From positions 27,301,001-27,365,000 of the forward strand of contig CM073519.1 of assembly GCA_037074615.1 (NCBI GenBank): a stretch of DNA of 64,000 nucleotides. The letters run 5' to 3'. Positions within the stretch are counted from its first letter, which is position 1, and the number at the start of each line of letters is the position of its first letter. Under the pieces are notes generated by a model. That model did no database searches. It was not told where the DNA came from and saw only the letters and a program-made list of their open reading frames with translations. Shown here in pieces: positions 11,101 to 23,190 of this stretch. The stretch comes from Leucaena leucocephala (taxonomy: Eukaryota; Streptophyta; Magnoliopsida; Fabales; Fabaceae). A program made the translations under genes and the position numbers.

Positions 11101-14100
11101 TGTAATACGTCTTAGGGACCATTCAATAGCATTTAGAACCACTTACAAGACCTTGGAAGTCCATTAGCCAAATCTGGAATTTTACTCTTTCTCGGGGTAC
11201 TGTTCATATGGTATTCCAGATTACGTAACAAACTTCAAAAAATCATAATTAATTCTAGAAAACTCGAAATGAGGTGGTTCAAAAATCTACATGAAGATAA
11301 CATCTTATAATTTAAGGTAAAAATAATTTCTAGACCAAATCATTAGCCAATGGATACAGTTTATTCATTGAATACTACTGTTCATTCAGTCAAAAACTCT
11401 GGAAACAGATTCTGGTTCCTTACTTTGAAGAATCATTTCTCTTGATATAAACATCCAAATGAAATGTTCTACCTATGCACTTAAAGATCTGGATGTGTAC
11501 TACATGCTCATAAAATTTCCTGAAATAATTCATTCATTTGCTAGGTCAAACTGAAGCCACAACAAAACTGTTTCAGGACCTACGTTTTTACCATTTCAGT
11601 TTCTTTTCTTTCATTTCCAATAGTTGTTTCAGCATGCACAAGCCATTAAATAAGCTTCTTAACATTCATATACATCATGTACATATGCCATAATTATTAC
11701 ATACAAGTTTATCACATAAATAGACACCTTACGTGACATTAACATACATGAAAAATTTATAGTACATGCTAAAATCTCAATACTTCATTTCCTTTCTTCC
11801 ATTCTTTAGCTCTTCTCCATGCATACCTTTTCTTCATGCTTGACCTAAATTGGTTGGTTATGGGAGAGTGAGATTCTAGGGAATCTCAGTAGCAAACATT
11901 ACCACTTAAATATGCAAGATGGATGCTAATGCATGATATGTAATTTCATTAACTTTCTTTGATTAGTGACATGCCATCATGCTACAAACTTTTACATAAA
12001 GTGCATGGCCATGGAAACATGTTATTCATAACACATTCAACATCATTTATCATGTCACAATATCATTCAAATAACATATACATGTCAACACATAAGCATA
12101 CCACATCAAGCACATAAAGAGGTAAGTTCACTACCTTGCACTTAAGCTTTCCTCTTGACCTTTAGCCCTTGCTCCCTAGCTTTCCAACCATTAAGCCCTT
12201 ATGTCCATCACTTCCCAACATCTTCTGGGATGTTTCATGGTCCTAAACACATTCATATTCATCACATAACTCATTAGGACTGATGAACTCTAACCATGTT
12301 CAAGACTAACTTTGTTACACTCTTTATTGTCATAACTTTCTCTAATTTTCACTAATCCACTTGGCCCGTGAACCAATTGATGTCTTGACTTTACCTTACA
12401 CAATTTCATCTTTTGAACTAATTTCTGAACTTAGAATCATGAAATTCCAGCTCCTTCATGGCCTGCTGTACAGAACTGAACATAAGCATACAATTCTTTC
12501 AAAAATTCTCATTTTGATTCTAATGCTTCCCATACTTGTTTCTTCACTTTACCCCACACAACTTTTCATTTTAAAACCATTGGAACCATCAAAATCATGA
12601 AATTCCAATCACTGTTCATGCGAGTGAACAGTAACCGTAAGGAATCTCAAAGACTACAACCTTGAGATTTTAGTGTTTCCAAGGTTCAAAATCTTTCCAA
12701 TCCTACACCAAATCATCATACAAACTCAATGGAAGCATTAAATCATTGAAATTCAATTTCCTTCCCTCATGAACAGTGCAGACCGAACAGGGCACACCAT
12801 GGCAAAGTCAGGAATATCAATTTGATTCAACAACCAATCACTTAACTAGCTTGTTTAAGCTTCAATCATATGGTTCTAACTTTAATTTCTTCTTTCCCCT
12901 TTCCTTTAAGGTCTTTGGGCAGCACCGCCCCTTAGAGAAAACTCAACTTTTCTCCCATCAAAACCCTAACTTCAAGCTCCCAAATCAAAGGAAAATAAGC
13001 TAGGAGAGATTGCTTACCTTTAATCTCTAGCTTGCTTGAACTTTGGAACCTTGAATCTTCTTTGTCTTGGCTTGAGTTTCCATTTTGCAAGAGTTTCCCC
13101 AAGGGTCCATGAAGCTACGGTTTGCTGCAGAATGAGGGGGTATTTATAGCCAAAATCCAAGAAAAATGAATGGCTAAGATTGATTTGGTTACTATTTGAT
13201 CTAAAGGCCCACATTTAATCTTGGATTTAACTTTTTCATAAAATAATAATTATAAAATCATGTGGGACATCTCATGGGACACCTAAGAGGGTTAGGTGGC
13301 GTGCTGCCCATGCAAGGAACCTTCTGGAGAAATTCTAGTCCAATCCGGTACCGATCAGTGCAGTTTCACAACAACCGGACTGTGTTCTATTCCTAATTTT
13401 TTTATAATATACCAGGATATGTATTCTATCCTGGAAATTAATGTCTAGGCTTCTCACACCATTGACATACTTGTACTGGCCACAACTTAATTAGAGATCC
13501 CTTGGGAAATGACCAAAATACCCTTAGTGTCCTTTCTTGCACTATATTGACCCTAAGGGCATAATTGTCATTTCACCCCTCTTTGTACTGCCTCCGGGCA
13601 TATATTGGCTCAACTAATTATATTTATACCATGTGCCACATTTTTATCCTATCCCAGATGACCAAAATGCCCTTCATCCATCTCTAGTACAATCTGGGCA
13701 TCCAGGGGCATTTTCGTAATTTTGCACTTTTTCTGGCACTGACCCCTTTTACTGATAGACTGGTACCCTGGGTTTTGGGCCTTCCTTGGTGTCATTATGG
13801 GCCTATATATGAGGTCATTTGATCTCATTCTATCCAGGCTTACATACCGATAAGTTCCATTATCGGATCACGTGTGTCATCAAACTCCCGTCAAAATTCA
13901 CTAATATGTGAATAACTTTTTATATAGAACTTATTCCAGAGTTCTGTCAGATCTAGGATATCTGACACTATAGGGCACACTTTCCTATAATTTGCCCACT
14001 TATATCTGAAGTCCATAAAATCTGATAAAATTTCAGATAACTTTTAGACTATCAGATAAATATCTGCTGTCTGGAGCCCTAATAAAATTTCTGTATCATG

Positions 14101-14481
14101 TCAGATTATCCAGCATACCTTCCTCTATTTACTGATGGAATATGGGACTAAAATACTTCTGGACAGTTATAACCCTTTTCGGGCTGATCTTTCTATAATT
14201 ATAATTTTACCCTTGAACTTTTCTCTTAATTACATTTATGTCCCTACCTTTTTGGATATTTACATTTAGGTCTCTATACTTTTGAAAATTACAACTTTTG
14301 GCCCAACTTTTGTTTCTACATTAACTTTTGGCCTTTAAACTTTTCCAGTTTTCGTTTAGATCCCTTTCTTCCTTCAAGACTCATTTAACCTTTATTATTT
14401 CTTCTGATATTTGTCATAATCCTTCCTAAACCTCTTTCCACTATCAGTACTATACAGATAGGGAAAAATTAGGATATGACA
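11101..14481 (-). mobile_element. LTR, family A (copy A-3), 3' LTR of a minus-strand element
   Basis: About 3.38 kb and similar to A-2 throughout. The left terminus has lost about 16 bases after TGTA compared with TGTAACATCC... in other copies, so the border is uncertain by a few bases. The right terminus GGATATGACA ends at 14481 and is followed by the complement of a polypurine tract. This copy is therefore the 3' LTR of an inverted element, not a solo LTR. Hairpin at 11869-11888 and TATA box at 13137-13149 (minus strand). Confidence 0.85.
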
Positions 14482-14898
14482 TTCCTACCCCCCTTAAAAT
14501 AAATTTTGTCCTCGAAATTTACTTAGCACCTTAGTCAGTAATCTTAGATAGATATCCTTGTCTTCTTTTTGACTAAGGATTGGGGTATCTATCTCTTATC
14601 TTTTATCTTGACATCTTAGCGGAGTACTTTTCATATCCGCAATTCTTCATATCTTTGCTATTATCACTTTCTCTTATTATGAATCAACTCAATAAGAGTT
14701 GAACTCCAGTTCATTCTATTACTTTCTTGCTATGCATCTATTGCATATGGACTTCTCACTATGCTGGACTTGTGAGTAGTGTCCATTTCTTTCATGTCAA
14801 ACTCCCTCGAATACTGCTATGTTCTGGAGCTTCTACTAACTATTCATCATATTTCTTAGTACAATCACTTATTGCCCATTTGAGTATCTAGCGGAATT
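14482..14898 (-). mobile_element. 3' internal end of the A-3 element, with PPT
   Basis: Read on the minus strand, the piece next to the LTR is A/G-rich (AAGGGGGGTAGGAA at 14482-14495) and is preceded by AATTTCGAGGACAAAATTT. This is the usual end of plant chromoviruses and is also seen on the plus strand at 15665-15702. The rest has no coding likeness and is probably 3' untranslated sequence. Near 14899 it switches abruptly to plus-strand integrase of another element. Confidence 0.65.
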
Positions 14899-15660
14899 CT
14901 CTGAGAGAATGATCCAGACGCTTGAGGATATGTTGAGAGCTTGTGTCTTGGATTTCAAAGGAAGTTAGGATGTCCATCTGCCGTTGATAGAGTTTTCCTA
15001 TAACAACAGTTATCACGCTAGCGTTCAGATGGCTCCATTTGAAGCACTTTATGGACGGAAGTGTAGATCTCCCTTATACTGGGTGGAGTTGAGTGAAAGG
15101 AGGATGTTTGGTCCTGATCTAGTAGACCAGACATCAGTACAGATTGATAAGATCAGAAAAAGGCTATTAACAGCTCAAAGCAGACAGAAGAGTTATCCTG
15201 ATGTTAGAAGGAAGCCGTTGGAGTTTGAAGAAGGAGAGCATGTATTCCTTAAGTTGACTTCGACGACAGGAGCTGGACGATCGATCAAAGTGAAGACGCT
15301 GCACCCTCGATACATTGGGCCATTTCAGATCCTCTCAAGAGTAGGATCAGTGGCTTACAAATTAGCTCTTCCTCCACATCTCAGCAAGATTCATGATGTG
15401 TTCCATGTTTCCTAATTAAAGAAGTATGTTTCAGATCCATCACATGTAATTGAGCAGGATGATATTGCATTGCGAGATGACCTGACTTATGAAGTTGGAC
15501 CACTACAGATTATAGATAGAAAGGTCAAGCAGTTGCGAAATAAGCAGATGCCTCTAGTTAAGGTGGTATGGAAGGGATTAACAGAGAATGAAGCTACCTG
15601 GGAAGCATAGGAAAGGATGAGAGAGATATACCCTGAACTATTTCCTTAGTATATATGTAA
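14899..15660 (+). pseudogene. Chromovirus integrase C-terminus plus chromodomain
   Basis: The frame opens with SER followed by a TLEDMLRACV block, where the Glu at 14903-14905 is the last catalytic acid of the DDE core. It continues through FSYNNSYH and the GRKCRSPLYW motif, then the GPF module region (HPRYIGPFQIL) and VFHVS. A chromodomain remnant (VVWKGL, NEATWE) lies at about 15560-15610. This order is diagnostic for Tekay/Del-type chromoviruses. In-frame stops: TAG at 14966-14968 where Trp is expected, TAA after VFHVS, and two more TAGs in the chromodomain tail. The upstream two-thirds of pol are missing. It belongs with the PPT and LTR that follow. Confidence 0.88.
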
Positions 15661-15664
15661 TGTA

Positions 15665-15702
15665 AATTTCGAGGACGAAATTTATTTTAAGGGGGAGAGA
15701 AA
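15665..15702 (+). promoter_or_regulatory. Polypurine tract of chromovirus
   Basis: AATTTCGAGGACGAAATTT then TTTTAAGGGGGAGAGAAA, ending exactly where the LTR TGTCATATCC starts at 15703. It is the expected primer for plus-strand DNA synthesis. Confidence 0.8.
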
Positions 15703-17847
15703 TGTCATATCCCCAATTTTCTAACCTGATGTACCTGTACAGTTTATCTGCAATAGATATAAGATTCTGGGAATAAACTGTATCTGATTGCAAAAAGAAA
15801 TGGAAGGATTAATAACTAAGGAAAGAATAGGGACCAAAATATAAATTGAAAAGTTTGAAGACAAAAAGTTGAAATAGAAATAAAAGGAGGGACCTAAATG
15901 CAATTAATGGAAAGTTCAGGGACTAAAGTGCAATTATTCAAAAGTTAAGGGACCTAAATGTAAATATGAAAAAGTTGAGCCAAAACAGGCCAAAATGCCC
16001 GGAATCATATCAGACCCAAATTTTACCAGTAGATAGACAAAAATATTCCGGTCAGTTTAACGCAACACAGAATTTTGATTTGAGGTCCCGATTAATTTAT
16101 ATAAATTTCTGAAGTTGGAAGGAATTATTACAGTATTTTTCAGATCTCATAATCAGATGAGACCTTATAGAAAATTCATATATTTAATATATGAATTTAT
16201 AAAATTGAGAGAGTCAGAAAAGGAATCCTGTAGAAACCATACGGGATTTTACCATGAAATAAAATACCCGATAAATAGGATCGGGGAAGCTATAGTGTGA
16301 ATTAGGCCATAAAGGAAATACAGGCAATAAGCCCATAGTGAGGCCCAAATGGCGCCATCATGAGCCCATTAAGGTGACTGGATAGTTTATGTGGGCTAGG
16401 GACCATAGCAGTCCAGAAAACGTGCAAAATTATGAAAATGCCCCTGGATGCCTACACTATACCAGTAGTGGATGGAGATTATTTTGGTCACTCTAGACAA
16501 TCTAAAAGCGTGTCATATAGTATAAATAGGATTATTTAGAGCCCATATACACCCTAAGGCAGTATAAAGAGGTGTGAAATGACGATTTTGCCCTTAGGGT
16601 CAATATGGTGCACGAAAGGACACCAAGGGTATTTTGGTCATTTTCCAATGGATGGATGGTAGATAAATACTCATTCTAACATTTTCAATGATATGAGAAG
16701 CCTAGACATTAATTTCCAGGATAGAATACATATCCTGGTATATTATAAAAAATTAGGAATAAAACACAGTTCAGTTGTTGTGAAACTGCACTGATCGGTA
16801 CCGGATTGGACTGGAATTTCTCCAGAAGGTTCCTTACATGGGAAGCACGCCACCTAACCCTATTAGGTGTCCCATGAGCTGTCCCACATGATGTAATAAT
16901 TATTCTTTTTAGAAAAAGTAAAATCCAAGCTTAAATGTGAGCCTTTAGATCAAATAGTAACCAAATCAATCTTGGCCACCTATTTCAACCCAAATTTCTC
17001 TATAAATACCCCCCTATTCAGAACACTTCGGCATGCATGGTGAACCATAGGGAAAATCTTTGCAAAATTTCCATTCAACCAAGAAAGAAGCAACCAAAGT
17101 GAAGTAACAAGCAAGGTAATCATCTCCCTTGATCTTGAGCTTTGTTCTAGCAAGTTAGCTCATGGTTTTAAGGGGTTTTCATGCTATATTACCCTTATGG
17201 TTGCTGCTGGAAGTTCTGCTCATATGTGGTTAAAATATGAGTTTTATGTTATGGATAGTTTAGACAAGCTTAAACAAGCTAGAATCAAGTGGTATGATTT
17301 TCCAAATTTGGAAGTAAGATCTGGAATTGAGATAAAACGAGTGCTGAGAGGAAGTGACGTTCACGCAATGATTTCATATATCAAATGAACGAATTTTTCT
17401 ATGAAATTTGGTGAGATTAAAGAGGACGTCTAGATATTTAATTCCATATGTAACACAGTTCATTTGGATAAGTAACCAAAGAGAAATGAATTTTTGAAGT
17501 TAAGCAAAGAAACTTGAACTTCCAGATTTTTATCAAATAAACAGTGATTTTTAACCAATAAACTGATTTCATTTGGACCAGAAAACCTTAGTTTCATATT
17601 TTCCCCTCAAAGATTTACGAAAGATCTTTCATTAGAAATTGGAACCACATTATTTTAATTTTTCTACAATTAATTATGAATTTTCAAAGTAGGGTACATG
17701 TTCTGGAATTACCAAATGAACAGTAACAGTGAATAGTACCCGAAAGCAAATCTTTTGGAAATGGATATTTTCAAAGCAAATGATCATGTAATTGGTTCCA
17801 ATCACTTCTAATGGAGTATAATTGAGGTTAAAAGTAAGGATGTGACA
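15703..17847 (+). mobile_element. 3' LTR, family B, with internal deletion (copy B-1)
   Basis: Begins TGTCATATCC and ends AAGGATGTGACA. It is 2145 bases against about 3.13 kb for B-2. Comparison with 41121-44251 shows one missing block of about 1 kb: the GTGGTAT near 17294 joins directly to GATTTTCC, skipping the counterpart of about 42636-43697. TATA box at 17000-17010 and U3 short repeats near 15835-15980. It is paired with the integrase/chromodomain fragment upstream. Confidence 0.88.
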
Positions 17848-19754
17848 GGAGCAACATAACCTTAACATCAAGCATACTCTAACATACATATTGTCATGAC
17901 ATATAGTGCAAGTAGATGTTGTAACCCATCATAGCTCATGGCAACATAGCGCATATCATCAATACATAAAAAGATCAACCAACCATCATAAACTCAATGC
18001 AATTAAATAATCAACATAGTAAACTTTAAAGTATTATATCCTAGCTACCTCTTAGAGTATCCTTGATATTTTCCTCTAGTGTGAGAGTCTCCTTAGGCAA
18101 ATATCAAAGCCTATACATTACAAAGTAATGGCATATCACAATACAATCCATAAACATAATTATAATGCTTAAGCTCTCTAAGTACCCTTTTTAATTCACT
18201 TTTAGAGCTTTTAGTTGTATCTATAAAAAATTAATTTCCAAGGTTCAATCCTACATCATGTTCCTTGTAGAATTCAATTATGAAGTTAGAATTTTAAAAT
18301 TTCAACTCTATGCCCAGGTCTAGATAGAACTGTGAACAACCATAAAAAATCTAAAAATTTGACATTTTGATTCAAATGCTTGCTTCTTTATTTAACCCCA
18401 CACAATTTTACATTTTAAATCCATTGGAAGCATCAAAATAAACAAATTTAACATCCTTCCTATAGTTCTCTACAGTGGTAGCAAGTATGCCATACATAGA
18501 ATTCCAATAATATATGGATTATGTAAGCTTAAACCACTTAGATCTAACTTATGTCAACTTGTCTTAACTACTTATAACTTGGAATTCCTCTTCCCCTTTC
18601 AATTATGAATTTTGGACAGAATACACAAGAGAGACAAAATGACATTTCAACCACCAAATCAAAAGATTAATCTTCCAACTACACAACCTAAAGCTTGGAG
18701 GAAGAATTTACCTTGATTTCCTTGAAGTTTGGAAGATTGGAAGCTTGATTTTAGGTTGAGTAAAATTTTTGCAAGAGGTTCCCTATAGTAGCCAAAGTTC
18801 TATCCATGGAAGGGTTAGGGGTATTTATAGTAGCTTCAAGATTAGATCAATGGCCAAAATTAAATCCTATAATTGATGGCCAAGATTTCATCTTACAAAA
18901 CATCAAGGGTATATATTTAACCACCTAGCTCTCTTACATCATCACCTCCTTCTCTTTACATCATCCATATGACATCATCATGGTTAGGTCATGCCATCTT
19001 ATGGAAGAAGAAGGCTTCTTGGAAAATCCTATCCAATCATGTATCGGCTCAGTCAACTTTTCTGAAAACCACATTGTTTTCTAAATATATTTTTTTATGA
19101 GATTTTATAATTTATTTTTTAACATTAGATTCAGTGTCTATATTCTTCCTTCCTTTAAGATTATTGGAGTGGGTAAGAGTTTTATTACTTGAACCTTAGA
19201 AATGATCAAAATGACTTTTATTCCTTTTATAACATTAGGGGATTTTCGTCTTTTTACATTTCACTAGTGTATTTCTTAGCCACGGTCCCCTATTCTTGTA
19301 GCCCTCTTGACCTCCTATCCAAGGTTATATCCTATGTTATATATCTGATCTAATATTACCTGAAAACTTCTACTGTAAATTTAATTTCTTCATAAATTCA
19401 TAACAATTAATAGGGGCCTCAAATCAAAATTCTAACCGTGGTCAAAGGGCTAAAAAAATTCCCTCTATCTTTTCCTGACTTCAGATTTATTGGGTTTCCA
19501 GGTATATTTCATATTTACATTTGCTTCCTTTGACTTTTCCAATAATGATACCTATATCCCTTAATTATTCAAAATTATGCTTAATGCTCTAACTTGTTTG
19601 TACATTTATTTAAGCCTTGGAACATTTATAATTTTCACTTTAGTCCCTTTAAACTTCTTACTTAGGATCTAAAGGACCTTTTTCCTTTATAATTTAGTCT
19701 TTCCTCTAACCATATTCTAATATGACCTTAGACAGGAAATTTAGGGATATGACA
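17848..19754 (-). mobile_element. LTR fragment, family E (minus)
   Basis: Ends GGATATGACA at 19754, the 5' terminus of an LTR in minus orientation. It has a TATA box at 18818-18830 (minus strand) and a leader like that of the A and B families (CTTGGAGGAAGAATTTACC near 18695). Its left part resembles B-3 at about 24550-24720 and a scrap inside the C-2 internal region at about 50050-50225. The U5 terminus is lost against B-1. It has no coding capacity. Confidence 0.65.
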
Positions 19755-21238
19755 TCAAAATGTAGAACCCTAGGAAACTTTCTAAATCTAATTATTCACT
19801 CATAAAATACCTAGTACCCTAGAATGAATTTAATTCATAAGTAATTATTCAAGAACTACTTAGCTTGCAATCCTAATACTAGTTATGATTTATCCTCTAA
19901 GAAAATTAAGAACTTTCACCGAAAGTTCCTTTTAGGGTTTCTAATGAAATCCTTTCAATAATATGTTCAACCACACAATTCAAAAAGAACTTTAAGAAGA
20001 AGTGATAAGAACATATACAAGAGGAATAAATATACGAATGAATATCAAAAATCATAACTGGTAAAAGGATCACAATAGTTCGATCACAAATTTATTCAAA
20101 AAAGAAATAAATGGCTTATAAGCAAGTCTTCAAAATCCTAGAAATCTTAAAACTTCAAAATAAAATATCAAACCTTAGTAAAAAATATTACAACTCCTGA
20201 ACAATAAAAATATAGAGCTCAAGCCTACAACTTCCATCCTCAAGAAGGAGGAGAACTAGCCATTCATGTGGCTAGATGACACCATGATGAATAATAGAAT
20301 CAAGAGAATAATGGAGGAGATAAGAGATGTAATGATTACGAGTGAGATGAATGGAGGAGCCTTGGGACCTTTTATATAGCCTTAGGTTATGGCCTTGGTG
20401 TCTTCGTTGTTGATTTGGGACTCTTATTGGATTGAATTAAGATAAGAAAACTTGGGAATAATTTGTGAGATATTTGTTTGGATAAAATTACGAGAAAACG
20501 GAGTAAATCCCATGGAAGAGGAGGAGGAATATTAATTTGTAATATTGATGTTGTCAGTGAAGTCTTGAATTATCTCTTAGATTATCTTCTTTTCCAAATT
20601 CAATCCTAGGATAATATAATATTTTAATACATGAATCCATTATCTATGGAGCCATAATTAAACTAAACCCCTATATCCAATTGTAAGATATAAATCAAGA
20701 TGAATTTATATATTTTGTGTGGTGATTTGAAATATTTGGAAGAAGAGATTTCAAATTTTAAATCCATGATATTGGAAGAATGTATTTGAAATATTCAAAG
20801 TGGATATTAATTTAAATTTTAAAAGATTCATTTTGACTAATTCAAATATTAATATCATACTAATATATTAAAAGGGGATAAAATGATTTCCACTAATTAG
20901 ATAATAGTAATTTCTCTTTTAATAAATTAATACGTATTTTTACCATCTTATACTTCATTAATCTTAGGTGGCTCCTCTTGCAGGCTAGTGGATTCAATCA
21001 TAATTAATTATTTTTCTTTTCTTCTTAAAAATAAAAAAAGATAAAATTACCTTCGTGTATATCAGTGTGATTAAGAAAATAATAAAATTAGTACAAGCAC
21101 AAGAAAATGACTATTTTAGTTTTTGAATGCATATAGTCAATTAAAGCACAAAATAAGTATAACTTCTATAATAATACCTATCAAACATGTAAATTCCCTA
21201 AAGTAGATAGAAAATAATATAATAAAATAGCGATTCAT
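19755..21238. other. Low-copy AT-rich spacer
   Basis: No coding likeness on either strand. It contains a well-formed minus-strand TATA box (20368-20381) followed by a pyrimidine-rich leader and a 9-codon ORF, so part of it may be an unrecognised LTR or a pararetrovirus-like promoter. The remainder is AT-rich with no repeat partner in this window. Confidence 0.5.
20368..20381 (-). promoter_or_regulatory. Putative minus-strand TATA promoter
   Basis: On the minus strand the sequence reads GGCTATATAAAAGG, a strong plant TATA box. It is followed by a CTCC/TCAT-rich leader. The first ATG downstream opens a short ORF at 20256-20285 (9 codons and TAG). That ORF contains the small inverted repeat CTAGCC...GGCTAG. 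The transcript, if any, would run towards 19755. The source element is not identified. Confidence 0.4.
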
Positions 21239-21308
21239 TAAACCGCTAGAATAGCATTTTGATCACATGTAGAAAATGTTTTTTAGTAATTGAATTTCTA
21301 GCGGTTTA
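21239..21308. repeat. 13-bp inverted repeat, CACTA-like subterminal motif
   Basis: TAAACCGCTAGAA at 21239-21251 and its perfect complement at 21296-21308, with 44 bases between. The downstream TTTGTAGTG at 21331-21339 resembles the complement of the CACTA terminus. AACCGCTAGAAA-like inverted motifs are typical of CACTA subterminal regions. The left end of such an element is not visible, so this may be a remnant. Confidence 0.35.
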
Positions 21309-21452
21309 CTCAACCGATATAAAACCAATTTGTAGTGGTTGCTAGAAACACCATAAATTACCAAGTACAATTTTGTTCCTAATCAAATTTATACTTTAAC
21401 CCAATTAAAATTAGACAAGTTCTTCTTTAAAATAGAGAATGTGCTGAAAAAA

Positions 21453-22120
21453 GGGAAACCCCTTAAAAACTACCTTTTGAATTTTTAAATTCCAAATTGA
21501 TCATCCTAACTTCTAAAATTTCAAATTCATACTCATGACTAAATATGGATTTTAAAATTTGGATACTTTTACAATTTTTCCTTTTGCTTTAGCCAATGAT
21601 ATTTACTAATTTTGTAATGCAATTTACTACACTTTAATATGTTTGATTTAAAAAAAAATGGTTGTCGTTTGTATTACTCTTGTAGTAAATATCTAATAAG
21701 GTGTAATAAATTTCGTTATAAAAGTAGTCAATCTCCCAAATAATTCATTTATTTTATGTTTGACATATAAAAACGTGCTTGTTAATTGCATTATTTTTGT
21801 TATAAATATTTAATGAAGTATAGTAAATTTCTTTTCAAAAGTAGTAAATCTCCCCAAGGAATACATTTAATTTAAAATATTTGAGATCTAAAAAATAGTT
21901 ATCAATTATATTACTATTGTTGTAAATATATAATGAAGTATAGTAAATTGCATTACGAAAGTAGTAAATCATATGTGGTTAAAGTAAAGGGTAAATTTGT
22001 AAAAGCATTCCAATCTCAAAATCCCTAAAATAGTCATGAGTATGAATTTGAAATTTTGAAAATTGGTATGATGATTTTGAAATTTAGAAATTCAAAACGT
22101 ATTTTTTAGGGATTTACCCC
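21453..22120. mobile_element. MITE-like element with about 130-bp inverted repeats
   Basis: Starts GGGAAACCCC and ends with the complement of GGGGTAAATCCC. The first about 130 bases pair imperfectly with the last about 130, including CATACTCATGACTA in the left arm and its complement in the right. The middle is AT-rich and holds a 117-120-base tandem repeat. No transposase is encoded. Both sides carry AAAAAA, so a target duplication is possible but low in information. It is a non-autonomous DNA element; the superfamily is unresolved. Confidence 0.6.
21686..21968. repeat. Tandem repeat, about 2.4 units of 117-120 bp
   Basis: Units begin at 21686, 21803 and 21923. Each opens TAAATAT(C/T)TAAT or similar, runs through a TAGTAAATT/AGTAGTAAATC core and then AT-rich filler. 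The third unit is cut short where the right inverted arm of the MITE begins. Confidence 0.6.
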
Positions 22121-22192
22121 AAAAAAGTAGCAAATAATTTAAAGATTTATAACAAAATGAACTTGAATCACTCGTAAGCTCAAAGAATGATA

Positions 22193-22201
22193 TAATAATT
22201 A
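22193..22201. repeat. 9-bp target duplication (left)
   Basis: TAATAATTA before the inverted-repeat element; repeated exactly at 22937-22945. Confidence 0.6.
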
Positions 22202-22936
22202 GAGTAAAATACTCTAGCTACGCCTCAGTTTACTTTAATTACAGTTTACTTTAATTACATATATCTTCCCTTTATTTGATAACTTATATAAACATCTCTT
22301 AGAAATAAAAGGTATACTACCAAAACCTCGGTTATGTTTTTTATATTCAATTTCCATCTACCTAAAATGTTAGTTGTCCATTAAGTTTAACTATTTATAT
22401 TTTGTTTTGACCAAAATACCCATCTTTTAAATAAGAATTATTTAAATAATTATATTTACCAATAAAATTTATATAACCAAAAAATATTTCTGATACATAT
22501 ATTTTCAAACTTTCTAATATGTCATATAATTTATTGATTTTGATGATTTTATTATAAATTTTATGATTTTAATTTTTCATCATATTTATTGAAGTTTATT
22601 TCTTTTAATTTATTAAATAGCTAAAAATATATTTCTAACACATTTTATTCACATTTAAAAATATATTTTCTAAAGCATTTAAATTTAAAAATTCAAAATT
22701 TTCACACATTTTTTGATATGAACAATATAAACACATTTAGTCCAGGCATTTAATATGTAGGGCAAATTAGTAAAATATTATTTTAATTTAAATTTTTATT
22801 AAGAAATATATTTTTAGTATCCTTTTAGAATATTCTTAACGAAGTTAAAGGTTTGAACTTTAAGTGTATGTTTTTAAAATAGAGCAGGGTCTGTGTAATT
22901 AAAGTAATATAGAAGGGTGGTTAGAGTATTTTACTC
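22202..22936. mobile_element. Mutator-like MITE with 9-bp target duplication
   Basis: The 735-base element opens GAGTAAAATACTCTA and ends with its exact complement. The likeness between the ends extends about 42 bases, to TACTTTAATTAC on each side. The flanking 9-base duplication TAATAATTA fits the Mutator superfamily. The terminal 14 bases are themselves palindromic (AGTA..TACT). The interior is AT-rich and noncoding. Because the duplication is all A/T it carries limited information, yet the ends and duplication agree to the base. Confidence 0.65.
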
Positions 22937-22945
22937 TAATAATTA
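22937..22945. repeat. 9-bp target duplication (right)
   Basis: TAATAATTA, same as 22193-22201. Confidence 0.6.
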
Positions 22946-23007
22946 TTATGGATAAATCAAGATTTTATAACACCATCGTTTTAAGGTAGAGAGAAAAACG
23001 TAAATAA

Positions 23008-23190
23008 CCAACAAGTGCCTAGTTGATTTGGTAATGGCATCTAACCAACATGCGCGGGATCTTAGATTTGAACCCTGGTTGCAGCAACATTAAATCTTGT
23101 TGAGAGAGCTTCCCACTTGAAAGGTCCCATAAATGATCGATCCAGATTAGTTGGTTGCTTGAAAACCTAGTAATTAGGGTATAGAAAAAG
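23008..23190 (+). mobile_element. SINE-like element (tRNA-derived head)
   Basis: The block TGCCTAGTTGATTTGGTAAT at 23017-23036 fits a pol III A box, and AGATTTGAACCCTGG at 23064-23078 fits a B box, with tRNA-like spacing. A tRNA-unrelated body follows, ending near TAGGGTATAGAAAAAG at 23190. This layout is that of plant SINEs. A clear target duplication is not seen (AGAAAAA occurs on both sides, weakly). It is the only copy in the window. Confidence 0.55.

Noticed and set aside
16115..16300. 61-codon frame in B-1 LTR
   Set aside because: Lies in LTR U3; the aligned B-2 copy differs and breaks the frame.
20980..21238. Host gene exon near the CACTA-like motif
   Set aside because: No open frame of useful length, no splice pattern and strong AT bias.
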